Assembly (NCBI GenBank): GCA_963839995.1
Contig: CAWIXH010000016.1
Coordinates: forward strand, 102,746-166,745
DNA length: 64,000 nucleotides
Reading direction: 5' to 3'
Origin: CAWIUB01 sp963839995
Lineage (GTDB): Bacteria; Actinomycetota; Actinomycetes; Mycobacteriales; Jatrophihabitantaceae
Numbering within the stretch: the first letter of the stretch is position 1; every line of letters begins with the position of its first letter. The notes under the pieces are model-generated. The model did no database searches. It had not been told where the DNA came from and saw only the letters and a program-made list of their open reading frames with translations. A program made the position numbers and the translations under genes. Of this stretch, positions 24,128 through 32,642 are shown piece by piece.

Positions 24128-24529
24128 TGCAGCACCGATAGCCGAGTTGCCGTACTTGGGCCGGCAGACCCGCACCGTCGCCGAGAAGATCACAGTCCTC
24201 GAACGCGGCAGCGACATGGTGCTGGCCGAGCACCACACCACCGTGCGGGTCGGCTGGCGGCCACCACGGTCGAGACAGTGCGCTTTACCCGACCAGACCA
24301 CGTCGATTTCCGGCTCACCCGCGGCCCGGTCCCGCACGTCGTCGAGCAATTCGTCCTCCAACAGCAACCGCACGGCACCCGGTTGAGCTACCGCGGTGGA
24401 GTCGGCACCGACCTGTGGGCGCTCGGCGCACGTTGGGGCGACGCCGTAGCCAGACCTTGGGAACACGCCGCGCGCGAAACCTTCAACGCCGTACGCACCG
24501 AAGCAGAACGCCGCGGCCGCGGGGCGTGA
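24128..24529 (+). pseudogene. Degraded SRPBCC (polyketide-cyclase/START-like) gene
   Basis: Two frames together give one SRPBCC-type protein: AEKITVLERGSDMVLAEHHT at about 24170-24240, then, after a one-base shift near 24253, ATTVETVRFTRPDHVDFRL, RGPVPHVVEQF, GTRLSYRGGVGTDLWALG and the closing helix HAARETFNAVRTEAERRG. The N-terminal third is missing where it meets the methyltransferase gene on the other strand. The length is about 130 residues. Confidence 0.6.
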
Positions 24530-24689
24530 TCCTGGATCGTGTGCGCCGGGACGGACTATCTCTCGTTCCCGCAGACGGATCGGATCGCTTGCGGGACCGC
24601 CGTCCTGCCAACTTCTTGACGCAAAGCAACTGGCGAGCCGCGCAGGTTGGGTCAGTGCTGGGGGGTGAGCCGGACGATCGGGATCACGC

Positions 24690-24785
24690 GGTCGGTCGCC
24701 TCCTGGGGTGCCGTAGATCAGGCAGGTGCGGCGTGGCTCGCGGGTCCTGCGTCCTGTCGTGGCGAGCACGAGCGTGTACACGCCG
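24690..24785 (-). pseudogene. Fragment of a Ddn-type deazaflavin-dependent nitroreductase gene
   Basis: About 30 residues, VYTLVLATTGRRTREPRRTC then LIYGTPGGD, match the conserved TTGRxSGxPRxTPL motif of F420-dependent Ddn-like nitroreductases. The frame before and after loses similarity, so this is a short remnant. The surrounding 24530-24690 and 24786-25036 show nothing else I can support. Confidence 0.45.
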
Positions 24786-25036
24786 ACTGGCGACGGAGTG
24801 TGTGAACCCGTTGTCACCGACGTCCACGAGGTCTGATCTGCCCAGACAACCGCGAAGCCCGAGCGCCACGGTCGTCCGGCCGGGTCTCGGGCTCACTTCC
24901 TGAAGCTCAACGCAACAGGCTCAGCCAAGCGAGCCCGCAACCGGTTCGGTCACCCGATTGTTGTCGCGGACGTCGGGTCGCCAGGACCAGATTCGCTCCG
25001 CTGCTAACGGGACCCCAACATCGGTAGCCTGCGGTC

Positions 25037-25501
25037 ATGCCAGAGTCCCGGCCCGGCGGATCGCTCCCCCTCGTGCGCCGGATCCCGGCCTGGCAGACGG
25101 CGCTGCTGTTCCTGGTCGCGACTGGCTGTGCGGCGGCCAACCTCTACGCCGACCCTTCGTTCGCGGTGCGAACGGTCACGATCCTTGCCGGCGTGCTCGC
25201 GGCCGGCGCAGCCTTCACAGCCCTGCGGATGTACCTCGTCGTCGACGAGGAGGGCATCGGCGTGCGCCGCATCCTGAGCGAGACGTCCATCGACTGGGCG
25301 GACGTGTCCGACGTCGAGGTCGTGCGCGGTGCGTACAACCGGATCACCATGCGCATTGTCCGCTCGGACCGCACCTTCGTGACCATCCCGTCGTCACTGG
25401 TCCTGCCGAGCAAGCCCACCTCGACGCGCCGGGTGGCAGCGATGCTCGGCGACCTGGCGCGCGAGATCCTGGCGTTGGGCGCGCCTTACCGCGGTCGTTA
25501 G
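25037..25501 (+). CDS. Membrane protein with bacterial PH-like domain
   Basis: A 154-residue protein with two adjacent transmembrane helices (about residues 18-35 and 43-65) followed by a PH-like beta domain (YLVVDEEGIGVRRILSETSI, DWADVSDVEVVRG, RTFVTIPSSLVLPSKP). Small actinobacterial membrane proteins of this build are common but without defined role. ATG 25037 is the natural start. It converges with the ppk2 gene, overlapping its end by four bases. Confidence 0.75.
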   Translation: MPESRPGGSLPLVRRIPAWQTALLFLVATGCAAANLYADPSFAVRTVTILAGVLAAGAAFTALRMYLVVDEEGIGVRRILSETSIDWADVSDVEVVRGAYNRITMRIVRSDRTFVTIPSSLVLPSKPTSTRRVAAMLGDLAREILALGAPYRGR

Positions 25502-26352
25502 TAGGGCGGCTGCAGCCGCCCGCGCAGGCGCTCCACATCCAGGTGTGTCTGCGGATACTGCGGGTCGAGCTCGGTGAGTGCCTCGCACAGGATTTCGCTG
25601 ATCGCCCAGTTCCGGTACCCCTTGTTGTCGCTCGGGATCACGTACCACGGCGCCGCTTCGGTAGAGCAGTTCTGCAGCATCGCGGCGAACGCAGCCTGGT
25701 AGTCCGACCAATAGGCGCGCTCGTCGATATCGCCCTCGTTGAACTTCCAGTGCTTGGTGGGATCGTCGAGCCGGGCGAGCAGCCGCTCGCGCTGCGTCGC
25801 GTAGGAGATGTGCAGGAAGCACTTGACGATGGTCATGCCGCCTGCCGCCAGCTCGGCCTCGAACGCGTTGATCTCCTCGTAGCGTCGGCGCCATTCGGCT
25901 TCCGGTACCAGCTCGTGCACCCGCACGACGAGGACGTCCTCGTAATGCGATCGGTCGAACACCCCGATCAGCCCAGGCGTCGGCAACGCCTTGCGGATGC
26001 GCCACAGGAAGTGGTGCGCGAGCTCCTCCGGGGTCGGCTTCTTGAACGACGTGACCTTGACGCCGGCCGGGCCGAACTGGCCCACCACATGCTTGACGAC
26101 ACCGCCCTTTCCGGCGGTGTCGATGCCTTGGAGGATGAGCAGCAGGCTGCGGTGCCCGCCACCCGCGGTCGCCTCGGCGAACAGCCGCTCCTGCAGGCTG
26201 GCGAGCACCGTGCCGTCGGCCAGCAGTTGCTTGGCCGCCTTCGCCTTTTTGCTCGGTGCGAGCGGCGTGGCCGCGGTGTCGTAGCCGGCGAGGTTGACGG
26301 TGCCCGGGCGCAGCGCGAGCGCCACGCGGACCGATTCGGAGTCGCGACCCAT
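25498..26352 (-). CDS. ppk2: PPK2-family polyphosphate kinase / polyphosphate:nucleotide phosphotransferase
   Basis: Transfers phosphate from polyphosphate to nucleotides (typically NDP or NMP). The protein has the Walker A-like LQGIDTAGKGGVVKHV (about residues 75-90), the lid-side IGVFDRSHYEDVLVVRVHEL (Walker B region) and RYEEINAFEAEL. Length of about 284 residues suits a single-domain PPK2. I use ATG 26352 because the frame upstream to 26379 would overlap the divergent treZ start; either is possible. Only a few dozen bases separate it from treZ, so both promoters lie in or near the coding starts. Confidence 0.9.
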   Translation of the reverse strand: MGRDSESVRVALALRPGTVNLAGYDTAATPLAPSKKAKAAKQLLADGTVLASLQERLFAEATAGGGHRSLLLILQGIDTAGKGGVVKHVVGQFGPAGVKVTSFKKPTPEELAHHFLWRIRKALPTPGLIGVFDRSHYEDVLVVRVHELVPEAEWRRRYEEINAFEAELAAGGMTIVKCFLHISYATQRERLLARLDDPTKHWKFNEGDIDERAYWSDYQAAFAAMLQNCSTEAAPWYVIPSDNKGYRNWAISEILCEALTELDPQYPQTHLDVERLRGRLQPPY

Positions 26353-26389
26353 GGCGGGCATCGTATCGGCGCGTGGCAATGTGGAGCGG

Positions 26390-28108
26390 GTGACGCGGTT
26401 CGAAGTCTGGGCTCCGCTCGCAAAGGCCGTCCGGGTGCGCGTCAGCGGCGTCGATCACCCGCTGACGTCCGTGGCGCACGGGTGGTGGTGCGCGGACGTC
26501 ACAGCGCCGCACGGTACCGATTACGCGTATCTCCTCGGCGATGACGACCAGCCGCTGCCCGACCCGAGGTCGCGCTGGCAGCCGACCGGCGTACACGGCC
26601 GGAGCCGGGTCTACGAGCAGGGTGAATTCCCCTGGACGGACGGGGCGTGGCCCGGGCGCGCCTTGCCCGGCGCGATCGTCTACGAGTTGCACATCGGCAC
26701 GTTCACGCCTGGCGGGACGTTCGACGCGGCCATCGAGCGCCTCGACCATCTGGTGTCGCTGGGTGTCACCCATGTCGAGCCGCTGCCCGTCAACGCGGTC
26801 AATGGGGCGTGGAACTGGGGCTACGACGGGGTCGGCTGGTACGCCGTGCACGAACCGTACGGCGGGCCGGACGGGTTCAAGCGCTTCGTCGACGCCTGCC
26901 ACGGCCGCAACCTGGCCGTGGTGCTCGACGTCGTCTACAACCACCTCGGTCCGAGCGGCAACTACCTGCCCAGGTTCGGCCCGTACCTCAAGTCCGGCCG
27001 CAGTACCTGGGGCGAACTCGTCAATCTCGACGAGCATGCGGTGCGCCGTTTCGTGATCGAGAACGCCGTGATGTGGTTGCGTGACTTCCACGTGGACGGG
27101 TTGCGGCTGGACGCCGTGCATGCCCTCGCCGACTCCTCGACCCCGCACCTGCTGGCGCAGCTGGCGGACGAGGTGGCGACCCTGTCGGCGCGGCTGGACC
27201 GCCCGCTGACCCTGATCGCCGAGTCGGACCTGAACGACCCGATGCTGATCACCCCCCGCGCAAACGGCGGATACGGCTTGGACGCGCAGTGGGACGACGA
27301 CGTGCACCATGCCCTGCACGCGCTGCTCAGCGGCGAGCGGCAAGGTTACTACGCAGATTTCGGCTCGCTCGCCGGGCTCGCGAAGGTGCTCACGTCGGCG
27401 TTCTTCCACGACGGCACGTATTCGTCGTTTCGCGGCCGGCCGCACGGCAAGCCTGTCAACCGGGCGCGGACACCCGGCTATCGGTTCGTCGCCTTCCTGC
27501 AGGACCACGACCAGGTCGGCAACCGGGCCACCGGGGACCGGCTGCCCGAGATCACCTCGCCCGGGCTGCTGCGGGTCGGCGCGGTGCTGTTGCTGACCTG
27601 CCCGTTCACCCCGATGCTGTGGATGGGCGAGGAGTGGGCCGCCACGACGCGCTGGCCGTACTTCACGTCCCATCCCGAGCCCGACCTCGCCGCCGCCGCC
27701 GGTCCACGGCGGGTCGAGGAGTTCGCCTCACACGGCTGGGACGTCGCGCAGATGATCGATCCGCAGGACCCGGCGGCGTACCGCTCGGCGATCCTCGATT
27801 GGGACGAAGCGATACGCCCGGAGCACGCCGCCGTGCTGGCGCTCTATCGCTCGCTGATCGCCCTGCGTGCCGCCGAGCCGGCGTTGCGCGATCCGCGGCT
27901 GGACGCGGTGCGGACCGAGTACGACGAGGACGCCGGCTGGATCGTGGTACACCGCGGCCCGCTGCGGGTGATCGCCAACCTCGCGAGTGCATCGCGGCGG
28001 GTGCCGTGCCGAGCGGCTGTGATCATCCTCGCCACCGCACCGGCGGAGCTGGCCGACGACGGCGTCGACCTTGGGGCGGAGTCCGCCGTGATCGTCCGTG
28101 TCCGCTGA
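26390..28108 (+). CDS. treZ: Malto-oligosyltrehalose trehalohydrolase TreZ
   Basis: Releases trehalose from the maltooligosyltrehalose made by TreY. About 572 residues: an N-terminal E-set domain (TRFEVWAPLAKAVRVRVSG), then the GH13 barrel with DVVYNHLGPSGNY, GLRLDAVHAL (nucleophile Asp about 241), IAESDLND (Glu about 278) and FLQDHDQVGNRA, the TreZ form of the fourth motif. The start is uncertain: GTG 26390 has GGAG three to four bases upstream, and GTG 26381 or farther in-frame starts are possible. It lies 8.6 kb from glgX-treY, with an island of small and broken genes between. Confidence 0.93.
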   Translation: MTRFEVWAPLAKAVRVRVSGVDHPLTSVAHGWWCADVTAPHGTDYAYLLGDDDQPLPDPRSRWQPTGVHGRSRVYEQGEFPWTDGAWPGRALPGAIVYELHIGTFTPGGTFDAAIERLDHLVSLGVTHVEPLPVNAVNGAWNWGYDGVGWYAVHEPYGGPDGFKRFVDACHGRNLAVVLDVVYNHLGPSGNYLPRFGPYLKSGRSTWGELVNLDEHAVRRFVIENAVMWLRDFHVDGLRLDAVHALADSSTPHLLAQLADEVATLSARLDRPLTLIAESDLNDPMLITPRANGGYGLDAQWDDDVHHALHALLSGERQGYYADFGSLAGLAKVLTSAFFHDGTYSSFRGRPHGKPVNRARTPGYRFVAFLQDHDQVGNRATGDRLPEITSPGLLRVGAVLLLTCPFTPMLWMGEEWAATTRWPYFTSHPEPDLAAAAGPRRVEEFASHGWDVAQMIDPQDPAAYRSAILDWDEAIRPEHAAVLALYRSLIALRAAEPALRDPRLDAVRTEYDEDAGWIVVHRGPLRVIANLASASRRVPCRAAVIILATAPAELADDGVDLGAESAVIVRVR

Positions 28109-28517
28109 GCCGGCGCGCGATCGATTCGCTCGGGCCCGGGTGGCCCGGCTGGCGACGGCCGACGCCGACGGTGTGCCGCATGTCGTGCCGATTGTCTTCG
28201 TAGTCCATGGCGACACCATCTACAGCGCTGTCGACGACAAGCCGAAGAGATCGCGCGCGCTTCGCCGATTGGCCAACATCACGGCGAATCCGCGCGTCGC
28301 GGTGCTCGTCGACCAGTACGCCGAGCGGTGGGATGAACTGTGGTGGGTCCGCGCCGACGGACGTGGCCGGATCGTCGACGTCCTGGATCCCGAAGCAGCG
28401 CGCGCGATAGACCTCCTGGTCGATCGCTATCCGCACTATCGCTCCCACCGTCCGGCCGGTCCCGTCCTGGCGATCGACGTCACTCGATGGTCGGCCTGGT
28501 CAGGGTCGGCTAGCTGA
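28098..28517 (+). CDS. PPOX-class F420-dependent oxidoreductase-like protein
   Basis: A 139-residue split-barrel protein: ARVARLATADADGVPHVVPI at the start, TIYSAVDDKPKRSRALRRLA in the middle and NPRVAVLVDQYAERWDELWW with the charged loop seen in F420-binding PPOX proteins. GTG at 28098 overlaps the treZ stop by 11 bases, so it is probably in the same transcript. It converges with the CGNR gene, overlapping it by eight bases. The substrate is unknown. Confidence 0.85.
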   Translation: MSAEPARDRFARARVARLATADADGVPHVVPIVFVVHGDTIYSAVDDKPKRSRALRRLANITANPRVAVLVDQYAERWDELWWVRADGRGRIVDVLDPEAARAIDLLVDRYPHYRSHRPAGPVLAIDVTRWSAWSGSAS

Positions 28518-29055
28518 TTGCGGCGCGGCGGGCCCGGTAAGCCGCCACATGAATGCGGTTGCCGCAGTTGCCCGTGTCGCAGTAGCGCCGCGACCGATTC
28601 CGCGACAGGTCGACGAGGACGGCCATGCAGTCGTCAGCCGCGCATGTCCGCAGCCGGTCCAGCTCACCGGCGCGGATCAGGTCGGCGAAGGCCATCGCGG
28701 CCTCCGCGGCCAGTCGATCCGCGAGCGGGGCCTCCGCTTCGGTCACGTGCAGGTGCCAGTCCCAGCTGTCGTGCTTGCTCAGGTGCGGCCGTGCATCGGC
28801 TTCCTGCAGCAGCCGGTTGACGATGCGCGCCGTATCGTCGGCGTCTGCAGCTTCCCACACGGCTCGCAGTCGGGGACGCAGCGCCCGGACCGACTCGAGC
28901 TCGGCGACCGTGCGCCGGCGCCGGCCGGAGATCTGGTGGGCGTCCAGGAACGACGTAAGCGCGCCGAGATCGGCGAGCAGCTCGTCCTCGTCGTCGGTGT
29001 TGACCAGCGCCGCGGCCGTCGTGAGTCCACTCTCGGTGTCATGAGCAAAAAGCAG
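28510..29055 (-). CDS. CGNR zinc-finger (ABATE-domain) protein with probable CTG start
   Basis: About 181 residues. The N-terminal ABATE part starts LLFAHDTESGLTTAAALVNT and the C-terminal CGNR zinc finger reads CAADDCMAVLVDLSRNRSRR followed by CDTGNCGNR, with Cys pairs for zinc. The group is thought to include DNA-binding regulators. No ATG, GTG or TTG lies where homologues begin. CTG at 29053-29055 lies five bases after AGGAG (29061-29065) and puts the N terminus in the right place, so I take it as the start; the frame is otherwise open to 29196. Confidence 0.8.
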   Translation of the reverse strand: MLFAHDTESGLTTAAALVNTDDEDELLADLGALTSFLDAHQISGRRRRTVAELESVRALRPRLRAVWEAADADDTARIVNRLLQEADARPHLSKHDSWDWHLHVTEAEAPLADRLAAEAAMAFADLIRAGELDRLRTCAADDCMAVLVDLSRNRSRRYCDTGNCGNRIHVAAYRARRAAIS

Positions 29056-29129
29056 TTTGACTCCTGAATTAGGCGCCAATAGTGTCGCACTGATGAGCCT
29101 ACTTGGTCCTGTCAACGAGGGAGGTGCGG

Positions 29130-30068
29130 GTGGACGGCACGGCGCAACGACGCTGGATCGGCGCCGTGCTGGCCGGCGCGCTGTGCATCGCCTCATCGGC
29201 GGTGCTCGTCCGCCTCGCTGGATCCTCGGCGAGCGCCGCTGCCGTGTTCAGGTGCATTTTCGCGCTTCCCGTGCTCGCTGTGCTGGAGATCGCTGAACGG
29301 CGTCGAGGCGCCGCACCGATGTCCAGCCGGGCACGGTGGATCGCTCGCGCGTCAGGCGTCCTGCTGTCCGCGGACCTGATCATTTGGACGCACTCGATCG
29401 AGGCGGTGGGCGCCGGACTCGCGACCGTGCTGGGCAACCTTCAGGTGCTCGTGGTCGGCTTGCTCGCCTGGTGGCTGCTCGGCGAGCGGGTACACCGCTC
29501 GCTGATGATCGCCCTGCCGATCATGTTCGCCGGGGTCGTGCTCATCGGCGGATTGATCGGTTCGCACTCCTACGGCGCGGATCCAGTGATGGGCGTGGTT
29601 TATGGAGCCACTTCGTCGATCCTCTACGCCGGCTTCCTCTTGCTGTTCCGTCACGGCATGTCGATGGGGCCGGCCGAGTCGCGCGTGGGTTTCGTCCAGC
29701 CGCTGTTCGAGGCGACGCTGGGCGCCGCGGTGACCTCAGCGGTACTGGCGGTCGCACTCGACGACCTCCGGATCGGGCCGCTGTGGCCGGCGCTCGGCTG
29801 GCTCGCCGTGCTGGCCGTGTCGGCCCAGGTGCTCGGTTGGCTGCTGATCAGCGCGTCCCTCCCCCGGCTGCCCGCCGCGTTGACCAGCGCCCTGCTGCTC
29901 CTTCAGCCGGTGGGCGCTGTCGGCCTCGCAGCGCTCACCTTCGCCGAGCGTCCCTCGCCGACGCAGCTGGCCGGGGTGGCGCTCATCATGGCCGGCGTCC
30001 TGCTGGCGGCCTCGGGCGGGACTCGGCGGAAGGCCACCGAGCAACTCGAACTCGCCGGCCAGCTCTAG
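29130..30068 (+). CDS. EamA/DMT-superfamily transporter
   Basis: About 312 residues with ten hydrophobic segments in two EamA halves, each with the internal-repeat pattern (for example ASSAVLVRLAGSSASAAAVF and YAGFLLLFRHGMSM). Exporters of this fold carry amino acids, nucleotides or drugs; the substrate cannot be told. GTG at 29130 is chosen for the AGGGAGG just upstream. It is divergent from the CGNR regulator-like gene with about 75 bases between the starts, so the latter may control it. Confidence 0.85.
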   Translation: MDGTAQRRWIGAVLAGALCIASSAVLVRLAGSSASAAAVFRCIFALPVLAVLEIAERRRGAAPMSSRARWIARASGVLLSADLIIWTHSIEAVGAGLATVLGNLQVLVVGLLAWWLLGERVHRSLMIALPIMFAGVVLIGGLIGSHSYGADPVMGVVYGATSSILYAGFLLLFRHGMSMGPAESRVGFVQPLFEATLGAAVTSAVLAVALDDLRIGPLWPALGWLAVLAVSAQVLGWLLISASLPRLPAALTSALLLLQPVGAVGLAALTFAERPSPTQLAGVALIMAGVLLAASGGTRRKATEQLELAGQL

Positions 30069-30754
30069 GCGTCGATCACCCGCGGCGGCAGGACGGGCGG
30101 TGGCGGACCGAACGCTCGGCGAGCCGCGGCGACTACACCTCGTCCCAGTGTCAGATTTCCTGCCACGCCGATGCCGGCCCCGATGCCCAGCGGGAGTGCA
30201 CGACCGAGGGCCAGTGCGCCCTGTTGTACCCCGAACCGGGCAACGAAGTGACGCATCAGCGAGTGGTTGACGCGCGACATACCTTCCGTCGACCCACGCC
30301 GCGCCAGCACCTCTGCCCACCCGGCGCTCCCGCCGGCGCTGCGGGCGAGCGCACCACCACGGTCGCCGAGCAGCAGGCCGAGGATCAACGCCCGCCGGTA
30401 TTCGCGATCGCGGGTCGGCAGTCCGTGCACCTCCGCGACGGCCAGCGCGAACACCGCCGTCGCCTCGACGAACGCGGACACCTCGACCACGGCCGTTGCC
30501 AGCGATGCACCGCTGCCGATGCCAGGCAGCGCCGCCGTGCCACCAGCCGCGGCGCCCACCGTACCGACCGCGGCGAGATATCGCCGTTCCAACAGGCGAA
30601 TCAACCGTGCTGGCGTCATCGTGCGCCGGCTACGCAGCCGATCCAGGTAGCCGACGATCACCGGATGTTGCACGCTCATCGCGCCGTCCAGCAGCGCGTC
30701 CAGGGACCGTTCGACGGCGCCCGGCAGCGGCACCGCAGAACCGAGTCGCAGCAT
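30065..30754 (-). CDS. Conserved hypothetical protein, possibly membrane-associated
   Basis: A 229-residue protein with an Ala/Gly-rich amphipathic to hydrophobic middle (about residues 60-110), then HGLPTRDREYRRALILGLLLGD and a further hydrophobic, Gly-rich stretch (LGRALPLGIGAGIGVAGNLTLG) near the C terminus. It vaguely recalls EcsC-like proteins, but I cannot assign it. It converges with the transporter gene (four-base overlap) and its ATG is about 40 bases from the divergent RibD-like gene. Confidence 0.65.
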   Translation of the reverse strand: MLRLGSAVPLPGAVERSLDALLDGAMSVQHPVIVGYLDRLRSRRTMTPARLIRLLERRYLAAVGTVGAAAGGTAALPGIGSGASLATAVVEVSAFVEATAVFALAVAEVHGLPTRDREYRRALILGLLLGDRGGALARSAGGSAGWAEVLARRGSTEGMSRVNHSLMRHFVARFGVQQGALALGRALPLGIGAGIGVAGNLTLGRGVVAAARRAFGPPPPVLPPRVIDA

Positions 30755-30792
30755 GACGCACCAGGGTACGGGTCCCGTGCTGAGATGGTTGG

Positions 30793-31530
30793 GTGCGAGC
30801 GCTGCTGCCGAACCCTGCGGAGAACGCCGACGTCCATGCCCATTACGCCGAGAACTGGCTTGCCGAGGGCGGGCTGCGTGTCAACTTCGTCGAGAGCGCG
30901 GACGGCGCAGCCACCCAGGACGGACTGTCGCAGGCGCTGCAGACGCCGGGCGACAACAGGGTATTCGCGGCGATGCGCGATCTTGCCGACATCGTGCTCG
31001 TGGGCGCCGGGACCGCGCGTGCCGAGCGGTACCGGCCGGTGCGGATGAGCGGCCGGCGTGCGCAGGCCCGCGAGCGGTACGGAATGGCGTCCAGCCTGCC
31101 GACCGCCGTGGTTAGCCGGTCCCTCGACCTCGGCTGGTTGACAGAACCCGCCGCAGGCGTCCCGCGCACCATCGTGCTGACGTGCGCCGCCGCGGATCCG
31201 GCCCGGCGCGCCGCACTGGAGCGGCTGGCCGACGTGCTGGTCTGCGGCGCCGACGACGTCGACTTGCGCACGGTCCGGGCGGCCCTGGCGGAGCGCGGGC
31301 TGACCCGGGTGCTCTGCGAGGGCGGTCCGCACCTGTTCGCCGACGCGGTGCGGGCAGGTGTGGTGGACGAGGTGTGCCTGAGCATGACCCCGATGCTCAG
31401 CGGACCGGGCGCGGGACGCATCGTGGCCGGTGAGCGGCTCGACGCCCCGTCCAGGCTGCGCCTGATCGGGCTGCTGGAGGAGGAGGGCGCCCTGTTCTGT
31501 CGCTATGTCGTCGAACACTCGGCAGGATGA
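30793..31530 (+). CDS. RibD C-terminal/dihydrofolate-reductase-like pyrimidine reductase
   Basis: A 245-residue stand-alone RibD_C domain: LRVNFVESADGAATQDGLS (substrate loop), VFAAMRDLADIVLVGAGTARAE (NADPH-binding motif) and LCEGGPHLFADAVRAGVVDE (the EGG motif). Actinobacteria have several such reductases of unknown substrate besides bifunctional RibD. GTG/ATG-type start at 30793 begins MRALLPNPAENADV. It overlaps the next gene's earliest possible start. Confidence 0.85.
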   Translation: MRALLPNPAENADVHAHYAENWLAEGGLRVNFVESADGAATQDGLSQALQTPGDNRVFAAMRDLADIVLVGAGTARAERYRPVRMSGRRAQARERYGMASSLPTAVVSRSLDLGWLTEPAAGVPRTIVLTCAAADPARRAALERLADVLVCGADDVDLRTVRAALAERGLTRVLCEGGPHLFADAVRAGVVDEVCLSMTPMLSGPGAGRIVAGERLDAPSRLRLIGLLEEEGALFCRYVVEHSAG

Positions 31531-31534
31531 CGGC

Positions 31535-32605
31535 ATGCAGCTGCCCGTCATGCCGCCCGTCGCGCCGATGCTCGCCAAAGCCGTGCCGGCGATACCCCAG
31601 TTGGCCAGCTACGAGCCGAAGTGGGACGGCTTCCGCGCCATCGTCTTCCGGGACGGTGACGAGGTCGAGATCGGCAGTCGCAACGAGCGCCCGATGACCC
31701 GGTACTTCCCCGAGGTCGTCGAGGCGATCAAGGCCAACCTCCCGGACCGGTGCGTGGTCGACGGCGAGATCGTCCTGGCCCGGTCGCACGGCCTCGACTT
31801 CGACGCCCTCCAGCAGCGCATCCACCCCGCAGCATCACGGGTCACGATGCTGTCCGAGCAGACGCCCGCCTCGTTCATCGCATTCGACCTGCTGGCGCTG
31901 GGCGACCAGGACCTAACGGCACGGCCGTTCCAGGAGCGGCGCGCGGCACTCGAGCGGGCGCTGCGTGACGCCCAGCCGCCGATTCACCTCACGCCGGTCA
32001 CCCGGGACCGCGCGACGGCACAGCGGTGGTTCGAACAGTTCGAAGGCGCCGGTCTCGACGGCGTCGTCGCCAAGCCCCTCGACGGCAGCTACCAACCCGA
32101 CAAGCGAGTGATGTTCAAGATCAAGCACGAGCGCACCGCGGACTGCGTCGTGGCTGGTTACCGGCTGCACAAGAGCGGCCCGGACGCCATCGGCTCGCTG
32201 CTGCTCGGCCTATACACCGAGGACGACTCGCTCGCCTCGGTGGGCGTCGTCGGAGCGTTTCCGATGGCCCGCCGCCGCGAGCTGCTCGTCGAGCTCCAGC
32301 CGCTGGTCACCACGTTCGAAGATCACCCGTGGGAGTGGGCCAAACAGGAGGCCGGGACGCGCACACCACGGGAGGCCGAGCAATCGCGGTGGAGCGCGGG
32401 CAAGGACCTGTCGTTCGTCCCGCTACGTCCGGAACGGGTCGTCGAGGTTCGCTACGACCACATGGAGGGCAGTCGGTTCCGCCACACCACGCAGTTCGTT
32501 CGATGGCGTCCCGACCGAGAGCCGCGTTCCTGCACCTACCAGCAGCTCGAACAGCCTCTGGCGTTCCGGCTCGACGACATCGTCCCGGGCCTCGGCCCTC
32601 GCTAG
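31535..32605 (+). CDS. ligC: ATP-dependent DNA ligase, LigC type
   Basis: Seals nicks using ATP; LigC enzymes back up NHEJ and excision repair. About 356 residues: adenylation motif I EPKWDGFRA with the nucleophile Lys, motif III region CVVDGEIVLA, motif IV LDGVVAKPLDGSY, motif V MFKIKHERTADCVVAGY, then an OB-fold domain with VVGAFPMARR and VVEVRYDHMEGSRFRH. ATG 31535 is preferred because similarity starts at PVMPPVAPMLAKA; an in-frame start at 31505 exists. No Ku or primase gene is adjacent. Confidence 0.92.
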   Translation: MQLPVMPPVAPMLAKAVPAIPQLASYEPKWDGFRAIVFRDGDEVEIGSRNERPMTRYFPEVVEAIKANLPDRCVVDGEIVLARSHGLDFDALQQRIHPAASRVTMLSEQTPASFIAFDLLALGDQDLTARPFQERRAALERALRDAQPPIHLTPVTRDRATAQRWFEQFEGAGLDGVVAKPLDGSYQPDKRVMFKIKHERTADCVVAGYRLHKSGPDAIGSLLLGLYTEDDSLASVGVVGAFPMARRRELLVELQPLVTTFEDHPWEWAKQEAGTRTPREAEQSRWSAGKDLSFVPLRPERVVEVRYDHMEGSRFRHTTQFVRWRPDREPRSCTYQQLEQPLAFRLDDIVPGLGPR

Positions 32606-32642
32606 CCCGCGGCCTCCTGCACGGCCCGGCCGAACAGCATCG

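Noticed and set aside
25394..27673. 759-codon minus-strand frame across ppk2 and treZ
   Set aside because: It is antisense to treZ and out of frame with ppk2, with Arg/Gly-rich nonsense sequence.
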